Source: an uncultured Blautia sp. (GTDB taxonomy: Bacteria > Bacillota > Clostridia > Lachnospirales > Lachnospiraceae). Taken from it: a stretch of DNA of 64,000 nt. A program made the position numbers and the translations under genes. This document shows, one piece after another, positions 45,025 to 53,797 of the stretch (the stretch's first letter is position 1; every line of letters begins with the position of its first letter). The stretch covers positions 1 through 64,000 of the forward strand of contig NZ_CANTKB010000020.1 of the NCBI RefSeq assembly GCF_947654165.1, given 5' to 3'. The notes under the pieces were generated by a model. That model searched no databases. It was not told the origin of the DNA and saw nothing but the letters and a program-made list of their open reading frames with translations.

Positions 45025-46365
45025 ATGAAGAGTGAAAAAGGTCAGAAGGAGTTCCCGGTGGAAGAACTGGCAGAAAAATATAGAACACTTTTAATTTCTA
45101 CAGCAAATGCACTCTGGGAGTTTCATGAGCCTGCATATGAGGAGGAACGCTCCTGTGCCCTGCTGAAACAAATTCTGACAGAGCATGGATTTTCTGTTTC
45201 GGTACCCTGCAGGGAAATTCCAACAGCATTTACAGCCTCCTTTGGCAAGGGAAAGCCGGTCATTGGACTTTTGGGAGAGTACGATGCACTTGTGGGACTG
45301 AACCAGGCGGCAGATGAAACCAGACAGAGGTGTTCAGAAGGAGAAAGTCCTGATACACCGGGGCACGGGTGTGGACATAATCTTCTTGGAACAGGACTTT
45401 TGGGAGCAGCACTGTTTCTGAAAGAAATGTTAGAAAGCCATCATCTGCCGGGAACGATTGTATATTTTGGCTGTCCTGCAGAAGAAAACGCTTCAGGAAA
45501 ATCGAACATGATAGAACATGGTTTTTTTGAGGGAGTAGATGCGGCATTTTCCTGGCATCCCCATGCCCAGGCAGGCATTTTTAATCAATCGCTGGCAAAC
45601 CAGAGAGTGGTTTATACTTTTCACGGCACCAGTGCTCATGCTTCTCAGGCACCGCATCTTGGAAGGAGCGCCCTGGATGCCTGCGAACTCATGAATATCG
45701 GTGTAAATTATCTCAGAGAGCATATGATCGATGAAGCAAGGATACATTATGCTTATCTGGATGCAGGAGGAAAACTTCCTAATATTGTTCCTGCCAGGGC
45801 AGAACTGCTGTATGCCATCCGGGCACCCAAAGGTTCTCAGGCACAGGAACTGCGGGAACGCACGGACCGGATTGCCAGAGGAGCAGCACTTATGACGGAT
45901 ACGACTGTGGAGATTAAAACAAAATGTATTTATGACAGTATCATGAAAAATGCCACATTAGATGAATTGCTTCTAAAATATATGGAGGTTTTTCTCCCAA
46001 TTCAATATAGCGAAGAAGAATTAGAATATGCCAGAGGATTTCTGCCATATGGGAATCAGTCTGACAGCGGAATACCCATTCAGTCCACACCGGACCTTGC
46101 ACCTGTGCGAAAAACGGGCATTTCTACAGATGTGGGAAATGTAAGTCAGATTTTGCCGTGCAGTGCTTTTATGGTAAATTGTTATGCCAATGGTTCTCCT
46201 TTGCACCATTGGACCGTGACCGCACAGGGAAAATCATCCATTGCACATAAAGGAATGCTGGCAGCGTCTAAGATTCTTGCATCCTGCATCTGGGAGATCT
46301 TTACGAACCCTGAAATATTAGAGAAGGCCAAGCAAGACTTTTGGAAAGAAAAACAGAAAGAATGA
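45025..46365 (+). CDS. M20 family amidohydrolase, AbgB-like
   Basis: A 446-residue M20 metallopeptidase/amidohydrolase of the aminobenzoyl-glutamate utilisation (AbgB) type. Metal-site regions are LGEYDAL, PGHGCGHNLLGTGL and FGCPAEEN with the general-base glutamates; the dimerisation (lid) domain is in the middle. Such enzymes hydrolyse p-aminobenzoyl-glutamate or acylated amino acids; the substrate cannot be fixed from sequence. Start ATG 45025 follows AAGGACGG and lies 50 bp after the amidase. Confidence 0.83.
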   Translation: MKSEKGQKEFPVEELAEKYRTLLISTANALWEFHEPAYEEERSCALLKQILTEHGFSVSVPCREIPTAFTASFGKGKPVIGLLGEYDALVGLNQAADETRQRCSEGESPDTPGHGCGHNLLGTGLLGAALFLKEMLESHHLPGTIVYFGCPAEENASGKSNMIEHGFFEGVDAAFSWHPHAQAGIFNQSLANQRVVYTFHGTSAHASQAPHLGRSALDACELMNIGVNYLREHMIDEARIHYAYLDAGGKLPNIVPARAELLYAIRAPKGSQAQELRERTDRIARGAALMTDTTVEIKTKCIYDSIMKNATLDELLLKYMEVFLPIQYSEEELEYARGFLPYGNQSDSGIPIQSTPDLAPVRKTGISTDVGNVSQILPCSAFMVNCYANGSPLHHWTVTAQGKSSIAHKGMLAASKILASCIWEIFTNPEILEKAKQDFWKEKQKE

Positions 46366-46373
46366 GAAAAGAA

Positions 46374-46423
46374 AAGAACCTGGAGAGGATAACTGCGTTT
46401 GCAGTTGCCCTTTTCAGGTTCTT
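46374..46423. terminator. Bidirectional terminator
   Basis: AAGAACCTG pairs with CAGGTTCTT, with a nested AACTGC/GCAGTT hairpin. It lies between two convergent genes and overlaps the end of the nitroreductase coding region. Confidence 0.75.
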
Positions 46424-47178
46424 AATATTGCACTGAGAACATACTGGTTATTTGGAAAATTCTTGTGTGTGATATCTTCCAGGCGGATTAAATCCACATC
46501 CAGCCATAACTCTTCGGCTACGACCATCAGATGGGAAAACATGATTCCGAAATTTAACTCCTCATATCTGCCTAAATGGTTCATATTATGCTTTTTTGCA
46601 AAAACATGAATGCGGTTATCATATACCACAAATCTCCAGGGCTGGCTGTTCATGCTGGATGGGGCGAGACGAGCCGCTTCCAGCAATTGTTTCATCCATT
46701 GTCTGGGCACTTCTTTATAGACACATAAATCCTTTAGATCCATGCGTCTTGCATCCACCGCTTTTCTGGTGTATCCGCCTTTGCTCTTGCCAAAAGCCAT
46801 GGTGATCATAAATTTCAGGCTTCCCTTGTGAGGATTTCCAAACTTTGGTTTGGCATTGCCAAGGAAACAGGTTCCAAGCCCTTTGGTACATAAAAACAGT
46901 GCAAGCTGCTCCATAATGTATCCGGCATTCATCTGAGCCAGGTCTTTTTCTTCAGAGTAAAACACAAGGTAATACGGTGCCTTTACCCCAAATAGATGCA
47001 TCATTTTATTTTTTCCGGTGGTATTATCCATAATTGAAATATCCGTGCGGATTCCCGGATTCAGGCCTTCTATCTGAGAATAAAAATCTCGGATATCCTG
47101 AAGAAGACCATTGCTTACAGGCTCCATTTCATAATTTCGCACAGATTTCCTTGAAAAAATCGCTTCATATAAATTCAT
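46414..47178 (-). CDS. Nitroreductase family protein
   Basis: A 254-residue FMN-dependent nitroreductase-like protein (AIFSRKSVRNYE start; LLEAARLAPSSMNSQPWRFVVYD in the middle; a second half of the fold preceding it). The layout, with two related halves, is longer than classic NfsB (about 220). Start ATG 47178 follows AAAGGTGAAA; the in-frame ATG at 47277 lies too far upstream. It is convergent with the M20 gene and divergent from the GntR operon. Confidence 0.85.
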   Translation of the reverse strand: MNLYEAIFSRKSVRNYEMEPVSNGLLQDIRDFYSQIEGLNPGIRTDISIMDNTTGKNKMMHLFGVKAPYYLVFYSEEKDLAQMNAGYIMEQLALFLCTKGLGTCFLGNAKPKFGNPHKGSLKFMITMAFGKSKGGYTRKAVDARRMDLKDLCVYKEVPRQWMKQLLEAARLAPSSMNSQPWRFVVYDNRIHVFAKKHNMNHLGRYEELNFGIMFSHLMVVAEELWLDVDLIRLEDITHKNFPNNQYVLSAILRT

Positions 47179-47258
47179 ATTTTCACCTTTTATTCTCTTC
47201 GTAACAATATTGTAGCATAGAATTTTTGAATTGCAATGTTTATTTTCTAAAATTTCTA

Positions 47259-47314
47259 TTGACAAATTCTGTAACAAGACGTATTATTGTATTAAGTAAG
47301 TAGTACAATAATAC
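47259..47314 (+). promoter_or_regulatory. Promoter and palindromic operator of GntR-ABC operon
   Basis: TTGACA (47259-47264), 17 bp, TATTAT (47282-47287). GTATTATTGTA (47281-47291) and TACAATAATAC (47304-47314) form an 11-bp perfect inverted repeat with a 12-bp spacer, covering the -10 and start site. This is the expected operator for autoregulation by the GntR protein encoded next. Confidence 0.88.
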
Positions 47315-47331
47315 AATAGGAGGTGCATCAA

Positions 47332-47706
47332 ATGTCATGGAACCTGAATTCTGAGCGGCCAATTTATGCTCAGATCATGGAACGGATTACCATGGATATT
47401 ATATCCGGCATTTATACTCCGGGTGCAAAACTTCCCTCTGTGCGAGATCTGGCACAGGAGGCAGGAGTGAACCCGAATACCATGCAGAAGGCTCTTTCCG
47501 AACTGGAACGTACCGGTCTTTTATTTAGTCAGAGAACCAGCGGAAGATTTATTACGGAGGATTTGGCTATGATAGAAAAAACAAAACATGATCTGGCATC
47601 CATGCAGATCCGGGAATTTCTGGAAAAAATGGAGCGAATCGGATTTACCAAGGATACTATCATTGAACTGATGGAAAAAATCAAAAACGAGGAGGAAGCA
47701 TCATGA
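47332..47706 (+). CDS. GntR family regulator, YtrA subfamily
   Basis: A 124-residue short GntR regulator of the YtrA type: N-terminal winged helix (QIMERITMDIISGIYTPGAKLPSVRDLAQEAGVNPNTMQKALSELERTGLL split over about 17-67) and a short helical dimerisation tail. Start ATG 47332 is 9 nt after AGGAGG; the GTG 47323 is too close. Its stop overlaps the ABC ATPase start by 4 bp. It should repress its own operon through the palindrome at 47281-47314. Confidence 0.9.
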   Translation: MSWNLNSERPIYAQIMERITMDIISGIYTPGAKLPSVRDLAQEAGVNPNTMQKALSELERTGLLFSQRTSGRFITEDLAMIEKTKHDLASMQIREFLEKMERIGFTKDTIIELMEKIKNEEEAS

Positions 47707-48401
47707 AACCAATTTTAGAATGTCGGAATCTTACCAAGCGTTATGGAAATAAAACAGCACTGGACAAAGTGAATTTTTCTCTGGAGAAAGGGAAGATCAT
47801 CGGACTGTTGGGACCAAACGGAAGTGGGAAGACTACACTGATCAAGCTGTTAAATGGTCTTTTAGTCCCCACAGAAGGTCATATCCTGGTGGATGGTCTG
47901 ACACCGGGAATCGAGACCAAGAAAATCGTTTCTTATCTTCCGGAGCGTACCTATCTGAATTCCTGGATGAAGGTCAGTGATATGATAGCATATTTTTCTG
48001 ATTTTTATGAGGATTTCGATAAGAGTCGGGCTTTTGATATGCTGAAACGTCTGAACATTAATCCTTCCGATCGTCTCCGTACCATGTCCAAAGGAACAAA
48101 AGAAAAAGTTCAGCTTATTTTGGTCATGAGCAGGAGAGCACACTTATATTGCCTGGATGAACCTATTGCGGGAGTTGACCCGGCAGCCAGAGATTATATA
48201 CTTTCCACCATCATAAATAATTATGATGAAAATGCAACTATTCTTATTTCTACGCATCTGATTTCTGATGTGGAAAATATTTTAGATGAAGTGGTATTTA
48301 TTCAGAACGGTCGCATCCGTATGGTGGACAGCGTAGAAAACATCCGATTTAATCAGGGTAAATCAGTAGATACATTATTCAGGGAGGTATTCAAATGCTA
48401 A
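47703..48401 (+). CDS. ABC transporter ATP-binding protein
   Basis: A 232-residue ABC ATPase. Walker A GPNGSGKTT at about residues 37-45, Walker B LYCLDEPIAGVDP, and a switch histidine in ISTHLISDV. The signature region is unusual (MSKGTKEKVQ rather than LSGGQ), as in the YtrB/antibiotic-export branch regulated by YtrA-type GntR proteins. It overlaps the regulator by 4 bp and the permease by 7 bp. Confidence 0.92.
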   Translation: MKPILECRNLTKRYGNKTALDKVNFSLEKGKIIGLLGPNGSGKTTLIKLLNGLLVPTEGHILVDGLTPGIETKKIVSYLPERTYLNSWMKVSDMIAYFSDFYEDFDKSRAFDMLKRLNINPSDRLRTMSKGTKEKVQLILVMSRRAHLYCLDEPIAGVDPAARDYILSTIINNYDENATILISTHLISDVENILDEVVFIQNGRIRMVDSVENIRFNQGKSVDTLFREVFKC

Positions 48402-49237
48402 AAAAATTATTGAAATATGATTGGAAGTCAGTTTCTGTCTTACTTTTGATTCTTCACGGAATCTTGCTGGCCTATACCTTGATCGGGCGTATAGGGATTG
48501 CTTTTGGGCTTTCCAGGTATGGGGAAACTTTAACCGGTGCTGCCTTTGAAGCATACGGAATCGTATCCGGTATTTATATTCTTTTATATGTATTTTTTAT
48601 TTTGGCTATTACCATAACAACTTACGTTTTTCTGGCTGTCCGGTTCCATAAGAATCTGTTTTCCGATGAAGGCTATCTCACCCACACCCTGCCGGTGTCA
48701 CCTGCGAAGCTCATGTGGTCTAAAATCCTGGTCTCCTGGGCATGGATTGCCATTGATGCGTTTTTTGTTGTGGCGTCTGTCCTGATGCTGATGTTGTTCA
48801 AACAGACGTTTGAACCATTCAAAAATGTCGTGTGTGAATTTTTCAGTATCCTGGCCGGGGCTTATGGAATGCAGAACCAGGTTTTCATAATTTTATTAAT
48901 ACTCACGGTTCTGGCACAGATTTTTGGATGCTATACCACGTTGGTACTGTTTTCCATGTGTCTTGGAAGTCTGTTTAAGACACATAAGATTCTGGGGGCA
49001 GTGGTATCCTTCTTCGGAATCAATATTATTCTCTCCATTGTTTCTACGATCATTATGTTTGCAGTACCGGGATGGTCATCAATAGGCAGCGTGTCTGTGA
49101 CTGCTGCGGCCAATGGAGGTTTCATAGGCGGAGAGAACAGCATCTTCTTATTTACCTTTATCTGGGATCTGGCACTTGCGGTACTTTTCTTTTTGGGAAG
49201 CAGATATATTTTGTCAAAAAAACTGAATCTGGAATAA
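48395..49237 (+). CDS. ABC transporter permease
   Basis: A 280-residue integral membrane protein with about six hydrophobic segments (around 18-35, 58-82, 107-132, 150-180, 190-225, 250-272). Its partner ATPase overlaps it by 7 bp. This GntR-ATPase-permease arrangement is usually linked to export of antimicrobial peptides or cell-envelope stress; the substrate is unknown. Confidence 0.85.
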   Translation: MLKKLLKYDWKSVSVLLLILHGILLAYTLIGRIGIAFGLSRYGETLTGAAFEAYGIVSGIYILLYVFFILAITITTYVFLAVRFHKNLFSDEGYLTHTLPVSPAKLMWSKILVSWAWIAIDAFFVVASVLMLMLFKQTFEPFKNVVCEFFSILAGAYGMQNQVFIILLILTVLAQIFGCYTTLVLFSMCLGSLFKTHKILGAVVSFFGINIILSIVSTIIMFAVPGWSSIGSVSVTAAANGGFIGGENSIFLFTFIWDLALAVLFFLGSRYILSKKLNLE

Positions 49238-49343
49238 AGGATATGAAAGCAGAGTATGCCGGAAATTCAGGAGTTGGATTTCCGGTATGTTTTTTAATAA
49301 AAGGAGAAGATAAATTGAAAAATTAAAAAAATTGAATTAAGTG

Positions 49344-49372
49344 TTGACAAGAAGCAATTCCTGTAGTATATT
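49344..49372 (+). promoter_or_regulatory. Promoter of tRNA-Gly
   Basis: TTGACA (49344-49349), 17 bp, TATATT (49367-49372), 28 bp before the tRNA. Near-consensus, as expected for a stable RNA gene. Confidence 0.85.
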
Positions 49373-49399
49373 ATTACTTGTGTTCGACAGAACATAAAT

Positions 49400-49472
49400 G
49401 CGCGAGTGGCTCAGTTGGTGGAGCGCGACCTTGCCAAGGTCGAGGCCGCGGGTTCGAGTCCCGTCTCGCGCT
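49400..49472 (+). tRNA. tRNA-Gly (anticodon GCC)
   Basis: A full cloverleaf: acceptor GCGCGAG with CTCGCGC, D-arm GCTC...GAGC, anticodon stem CGACC/GGTCG with loop TTGCCAA giving GCC, and the TTCGAGT T-loop. No CCA is encoded; a T run follows immediately and probably terminates transcription. It reads glycine codons GGC and GGU. Confidence 0.97.
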
Positions 49473-49573
49473 TTTTTTATTTCTCAAAAAGGAAAGCCGA
49501 TGTATTGCTCTGAAACAGAGTGAACATGGGCTTTTTTTGTTGATATTCTCAGAAACTTTAGTATGATAAAGTC

Positions 49574-49602
49574 TTGGAAAATCTGATATTCTATGCTATA
49601 AT
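49574..49602 (+). promoter_or_regulatory. Promoter of PII-like gene
   Basis: TTGGAA (49574-49579), 17 bp, TATAAT (49597-49602), 48 bp before the gene. Confidence 0.75.
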
Positions 49603-49650
49603 ATCACATAGACAGATTCTGCCGAAAGCAGAAAAAGGAGGAATAAAATT

Positions 49651-49989
49651 ATGAAGATGATTTTTGCCATTGTGAGAAAAGAAGATGAAGGGTTCGTAAT
49701 AGAAAGACTGAATAAGGAGAAAATCAGTGTCACCAAGCTTTCTAGTACAGGTGGTTTCCTGAGAAAAGGAAATGCAACTTTGATGATCGGTACGGAAGAT
49801 GAGAAAGTAGACACGGTTTTACAGATTATAAAAGAAGAGTGTGCAAGAAGAAAAGAAGTCATGATCAATCCCACATATTCTGCAGGAAGCAAAGGTCCGG
49901 TCCTGGGATATGCAGCTCCTCCGGTTACTATTGATGTAGGTGGTGCTACGGTGTTTATTGTTAATGTAGAGCAGTTCCTGAAGTTGTAA
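49651..49989 (+). CDS. darA: PII-like cyclic-di-AMP receptor (DarA/PstA)
   Basis: A 112-residue DUF970 protein of the DarA/PstA class, a PII-like trimer that binds c-di-AMP. FAIVRKEDEGFVIERLNKEKISVTKLSSTGGFL is the first half of the fold with the characteristic T-loop region, and GNATLMIGTEDEKV follows; the second half is VTIDVGGATVFIVNVEQF. AAGGAGG precedes the ATG. It stands alone, behind its own promoter. Partners are not known from the context. Confidence 0.9.
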   Translation: MKMIFAIVRKEDEGFVIERLNKEKISVTKLSSTGGFLRKGNATLMIGTEDEKVDTVLQIIKEECARRKEVMINPTYSAGSKGPVLGYAAPPVTIDVGGATVFIVNVEQFLKL

Positions 49990-50105
49990 GAGGAAAATAC
50001 TCCTTGTGAAATTTGTGAGATAATGGTAGAATTATAAGGTGATAGAATTAGAATGTTTACGGGCTGTAAACAGGAAACCATTATTACAAAGGCGGAGGAT
50101 TTATA

Positions 50106-50492
50106 ATGAAAAAATTAAAAGTTGTTAAAGGTGCAAAATGTATGGCATGTCTGGAATGTGTAAGAGCTTGTTCCGAAAGTTTTTATAAGGAATTTGATCC
50201 GGACAAATCCTGCATCCAGATCGTAGAGAAAAAAGGCGAACCAAAACCAATGGTTTGTGTACAGTGCGGAAAATGTGCGGCTGCCTGTCCGGAAGGGGCA
50301 ATCACACAGAATGCAAAAGGCGTTTACATGATCAATAAGAAAAAATGTACAGGATGCGGAAAATGTGTGGAAGCCTGTCCGTTTGGTGTTATGGTAAAAG
50401 CAGAAGATTCACCGGTTACAACAAAATGTATTGCATGCGGTATCTGTGCAAAAGCCTGTCCTGCAGACGTACTGGAAGTTGTAGAAGCATAA
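50106..50492 (+). CDS. Polyferredoxin with four [4Fe-4S] motifs
   Basis: A 128-residue ferredoxin-type protein. Four CxxCxxCxxxC motifs are visible: CMACLECVRAC, CVQCGKCAAACP, CTGCGKCVEACP and CIACGICAKACP, enough for four clusters. This HycB/CooF-like electron-transfer subunit usually serves a hydrogenase, CO dehydrogenase or oxidoreductase, none of which is adjacent here. AAAGGCGGAGG-like site precedes the ATG. Cytoplasmic. Confidence 0.9.
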   Translation: MKKLKVVKGAKCMACLECVRACSESFYKEFDPDKSCIQIVEKKGEPKPMVCVQCGKCAAACPEGAITQNAKGVYMINKKKCTGCGKCVEACPFGVMVKAEDSPVTTKCIACGICAKACPADVLEVVEA

Positions 50493-50613
50493 GAATCAGA
50501 GAAAATAAGAGAATTTGGGAAAAGCAGATGTTTTGTTTGAGGACGAGACATCTGTTTTTTTGTTGTGAAAATGACAGGTTTCTGTAAAAAATAAATAAAA
50601 TTACTGTCAAAAT

Positions 50614-50649
50614 ATGTGTCTTGTCACATGTAAAAAACTGTTGTATAAT
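50614..50649 (+). promoter_or_regulatory. Promoter with palindrome upstream of nadA
   Basis: TTGTCA (50621-50626), 17 bp, TATAAT (50644-50649). ATGTG-TCTTGT-CACAT (50614-50629) is a 5-bp inverted repeat that covers the -35. It is a candidate operator for the NiaR-type repressor encoded at 53798-54304. Confidence 0.6.
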
Positions 50650-50682
50650 GACTCTCAAATGCCGTCAATGGGAGGAAAAAAG

Positions 50683-51591
50683 ATGTTATCTGTAAAAGAT
50701 GAGATAGAAAAGTTAAGAAAAGAAAAAAATGCGGTGATTCTGGCTCATTATTATGTGCCGGGGGACGTGCAGGAAATCGCTGATTATGTAGGAGATTCTT
50801 ATTATCTGAGCAAGAAAGCAAAGGAGACAGAGGCAGAGCGGATCGTTTTTGCCGGTGTTGCCTTTATGGGGGAAAGTGCAAAAATCCTGAACCCGGAGAA
50901 AAAGGTCCTGCTTCCTGACTATGAAGCAGATTGTCCTATGGCACATATGGCAACCAGAGAAAAAGTGGAGGAAATGAGAGGAAAATACGAAGATTTGGCA
51001 GTTGTATGTTACATTAACTCTACTGCTGAGTTAAAAACCATTTCGGATGTGTGTGTGACATCATCCAATGCAGTAAAAATTGTAAAAAATCTTCCGAACA
51101 AGAATATATTCTTTATTCCTGACGGAAATCTTGCCGCTTACGTGGCTGAGCAGGTGCCGGAGAAACAGATTATCCGCAATCAGGGTTACTGTCCTGTGCA
51201 TAGGGAGATCACAGTGGAAATGATAAAACAGGCAAAAGAAAGACATCCGGAAAGTGAACTTCTGGTACATCCGGAGTGCACTTCTGATGTGACAGGAGAG
51301 GCAGATTATGTGGGAAGCACAGCCGGAATCATAGAGTATGCCTGTGGTTCTTCTAAGGACAGCTTTCTCATTGGAACAGAATCAGGTGTTCTGTATGAAC
51401 TGGAAAAAAGATGTCCTGATAAGAAATTTTATCCTGTGATGGAGCAGCAGTGCTGCATGAATATGAAAAAAGTGACATTGGAGAAAGTAAGAGACTGTCT
51501 GCGTGATGAAACACAGGAAGTAGTTCTTTCAGAAGAGGTAAGAAAGCAGGCAGAAAAAGCACTGGCACACATGCTGGAGCTGGCAGAGTAG
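50683..51591 (+). CDS. nadA: Quinolinate synthase NadA
   Basis: NadA, 302 residues, makes quinolinate from iminoaspartate and dihydroxyacetone phosphate with a [4Fe-4S] cluster. Three-fold repeat structure with AHYYVPGDVQEIADYVGDS, the cluster cysteines in YEADCPMA, HPECTSDV and QQCCMNM. Start ATG 50683 follows GGAGGAAA. First gene of nadA-nadB-nadC-niaR, de novo NAD synthesis from aspartate. Confidence 0.96.
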   Translation: MLSVKDEIEKLRKEKNAVILAHYYVPGDVQEIADYVGDSYYLSKKAKETEAERIVFAGVAFMGESAKILNPEKKVLLPDYEADCPMAHMATREKVEEMRGKYEDLAVVCYINSTAELKTISDVCVTSSNAVKIVKNLPNKNIFFIPDGNLAAYVAEQVPEKQIIRNQGYCPVHREITVEMIKQAKERHPESELLVHPECTSDVTGEADYVGSTAGIIEYACGSSKDSFLIGTESGVLYELEKRCPDKKFYPVMEQQCCMNMKKVTLEKVRDCLRDETQEVVLSEEVRKQAEKALAHMLELAE

Positions 51592-51604
51592 GGAGGAAAA
51601 GGCT

Positions 51605-52918
51605 GTGAGGACGGAAACAACAGATATTATCATCGTAGGAACAGGTGCCAGCGGATTGTTCGCAGCACTTCATATTCCGGAAACATATAAAATTCTCATG
51701 CTCACCAAGGATGTGGCAGAACATAGCGATTCCTATCTGGCTCAGGGAGGAATCTGTGTGCTCAGGGATGAGGAAGATTATGACAGCTTTATGGAAGACA
51801 CTTTGAAAGCGGGGCATTATGAAAACAGAAAAGAATCTGTGGAGATCATGATTCGTTCTTCCAGACAGGTGGTTGAGGAATTGATCACATATGGTGTGGA
51901 TTTTGCCAGAAAAGACGGAGAACTTGATTACACAAGAGAGGGCTGCCATTCCAAACCGAGAATTTTATTTCATAAAGATATCACAGGAGAAGAAATCACC
52001 AGTAAACTTCTCAAAGCAGTAAGAGACAGAAAGAATATCCGGATTCTGGAAAACACTGCCATGGTGGATCTGATAGAAGAGAACAATACCTGTATCGGTG
52101 TTATGGCAAAGGATGAAATGGGGGATCTTTTGGCCATTCAGGGAAGGTACACCATGCTGGCAAGCGGGGGAATCGGTGGACTGTATGAACATTCTACAAA
52201 TTATCCTCATTTGACGGGAGATGCACTTGCCATTGCCATGCATCATGGTATAGAATTAGAGAATATTGATTATATACAGATTCATCCTACAACGCTGTAC
52301 TCTAAGAAGCCGGGAAGGCGTTTCCTGATCTCAGAGTCCGTGAGAGGCGAGGGTGGAAAATTATATGATGTTCATGGAGAACGTTTTGCAAATGAGGTTT
52401 TGCCACGGGATATTCTTACCGAAAAAATACATCAGCAGATGAAAAAGGACGGTACCTCTCATGTGTGGCTGGATATGAGCTGTCTTGGGGAAGAGACTAT
52501 TTTAGATCATTTTCCTAATATTTATCAGCGATGTCTGGAAGAAGGCTATGATGTGACAAAAGAGTGGATTCCGGTAGTGCCTGCCCAGCACTATTTCATG
52601 GGTGGGATTCATGTGAATTCCAACAGCCGTACAACCATGGAGCATTTGTATGCAGTGGGAGAGACCAGTTGTAACGGGGTACACGGGAGAAACCGTCTGG
52701 CAAGCAATTCGCTTCTGGAGAGTCTTGTATTTGCCAAAAGAGCAGCCGTGGAAATCAGAGAATCCATGGAAAATCAGGAAGAAACAGAAGAAAACAGAGA
52801 TTTTGACCGCTTATGCAGAGATTCGGAGGCATTTATTCAAAAAGAAGAGAGAAATCTTGCAGAGCGGTATAAGACAGAAATTTTAGCGGAAATAGAAAAG
52901 GAGAGACAGGAACGATGA
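51605..52918 (+). CDS. nadB: L-aspartate oxidase NadB
   Basis: NadB, 437 residues, FAD enzyme oxidising aspartate to iminoaspartate. DIIIVGTGASGLFAAL binds FAD, GGIGGLYEHSTNYPHLTGD follows, and the succinate-dehydrogenase-like HPTTL and MGGIHVNSNSRT boxes are present. It starts at GTG 51605 with GGAGGAAA upstream. It overlaps nadC by 4 bp. It is shorter than the E. coli enzyme (540), lacking much of the C-terminal helical domain, as is common in clostridia. Confidence 0.95.
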   Translation: MRTETTDIIIVGTGASGLFAALHIPETYKILMLTKDVAEHSDSYLAQGGICVLRDEEDYDSFMEDTLKAGHYENRKESVEIMIRSSRQVVEELITYGVDFARKDGELDYTREGCHSKPRILFHKDITGEEITSKLLKAVRDRKNIRILENTAMVDLIEENNTCIGVMAKDEMGDLLAIQGRYTMLASGGIGGLYEHSTNYPHLTGDALAIAMHHGIELENIDYIQIHPTTLYSKKPGRRFLISESVRGEGGKLYDVHGERFANEVLPRDILTEKIHQQMKKDGTSHVWLDMSCLGEETILDHFPNIYQRCLEEGYDVTKEWIPVVPAQHYFMGGIHVNSNSRTTMEHLYAVGETSCNGVHGRNRLASNSLLESLVFAKRAAVEIRESMENQEETEENRDFDRLCRDSEAFIQKEERNLAERYKTEILAEIEKERQER

Positions 52919-53766
52919 ACCCAATTACCATGATGATGAATGCAGATGAATTGATTCTTCTTGCATTGAAAGAAGATATTACCAGCGAAGATATTACGAC
53001 AAATGCAGTGATGAGAGAAAAGAAAATGGGAGAGGTAGAACTCCTGTGCAAACAGAACGGTGTGATCGCAGGACTGGATGTATTTGCCAGAGTATTTCAA
53101 CTTCTTGATCCGGATACAGAGACGGAATTTTATGTAAAAGACGGGGACAGAGTGGAGAAAGGACAGCTTTTAGGACTTGTAAAAGGAGATATCAGAGTCC
53201 TGCTGTCAGGAGAACGCACGGCATTAAACTATCTTCAGAGAATGAGCGGAATCGCTACCTATACCAGAGAGATTGCAAATCTGCTGGAAGGAAGCAAGAC
53301 AAAACTTCTGGACACCAGAAAGACTACTCCAAACATGCGTATTTTTGAGAAATATGCGGTCAAGACAGGCGGCGGCAATAATCACAGATACAATCTGTCA
53401 GACGGAATCCTGCTGAAAGATAATCATATTTCGGCAGCCGGCGGAGTGAAACATGCCATTGAAATGGCAAAAGAGTATGCACCGTTTGTACGCAAGATTG
53501 AGATTGAAACAGAGAATATGGAGATGGTGAAAGAAGCAGTGGAAGCAGGTGCGGACATCATCATGCTGGATAACATGACTCCGGAAGAAATGAAAGAAGC
53601 AGTAGCGTTTATTAACGGAAGAGCCCAGACAGAGTGTTCCGGGAATGTGACGAGGGAGAATATTGAAAAAGTGATCTCAGTGGGAGTGGATTATATTTCC
53701 AGCGGTGCTCTTACACATTCTGCACCGATTTTAGACCTTTCCTTAAAGAACCTTCATGAGGTATAA
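52915..53766 (+). CDS. nadC: Quinolinate phosphoribosyltransferase
   Basis: NadC, 283 residues, converts quinolinate to nicotinate mononucleotide. LLDTRKTTPNMRIFEKYAVKTGGGNNHRYNLSDGILLKDNH is the substrate-binding signature (split here: LLDTRKTTPNMR, then GGGNNHRYNLSDG), and DIIMLDNMTPEEM follows. It overlaps nadB by 4 bp. Next gene is niaR after 31 bp. Confidence 0.96.
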   Translation: MNPITMMMNADELILLALKEDITSEDITTNAVMREKKMGEVELLCKQNGVIAGLDVFARVFQLLDPDTETEFYVKDGDRVEKGQLLGLVKGDIRVLLSGERTALNYLQRMSGIATYTREIANLLEGSKTKLLDTRKTTPNMRIFEKYAVKTGGGNNHRYNLSDGILLKDNHISAAGGVKHAIEMAKEYAPFVRKIEIETENMEMVKEAVEAGADIIMLDNMTPEEMKEAVAFINGRAQTECSGNVTRENIEKVISVGVDYISSGALTHSAPILDLSLKNLHEV

Positions 53767-53797
53767 TAGAAGTAAATGATAGAAAGGACGGGAAGGA

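Noticed and set aside
49378..49566. Small ORF spanning the tRNA
   Set aside because: It overlaps the tRNA-Gly gene completely on the same strand and encodes no recognisable protein.
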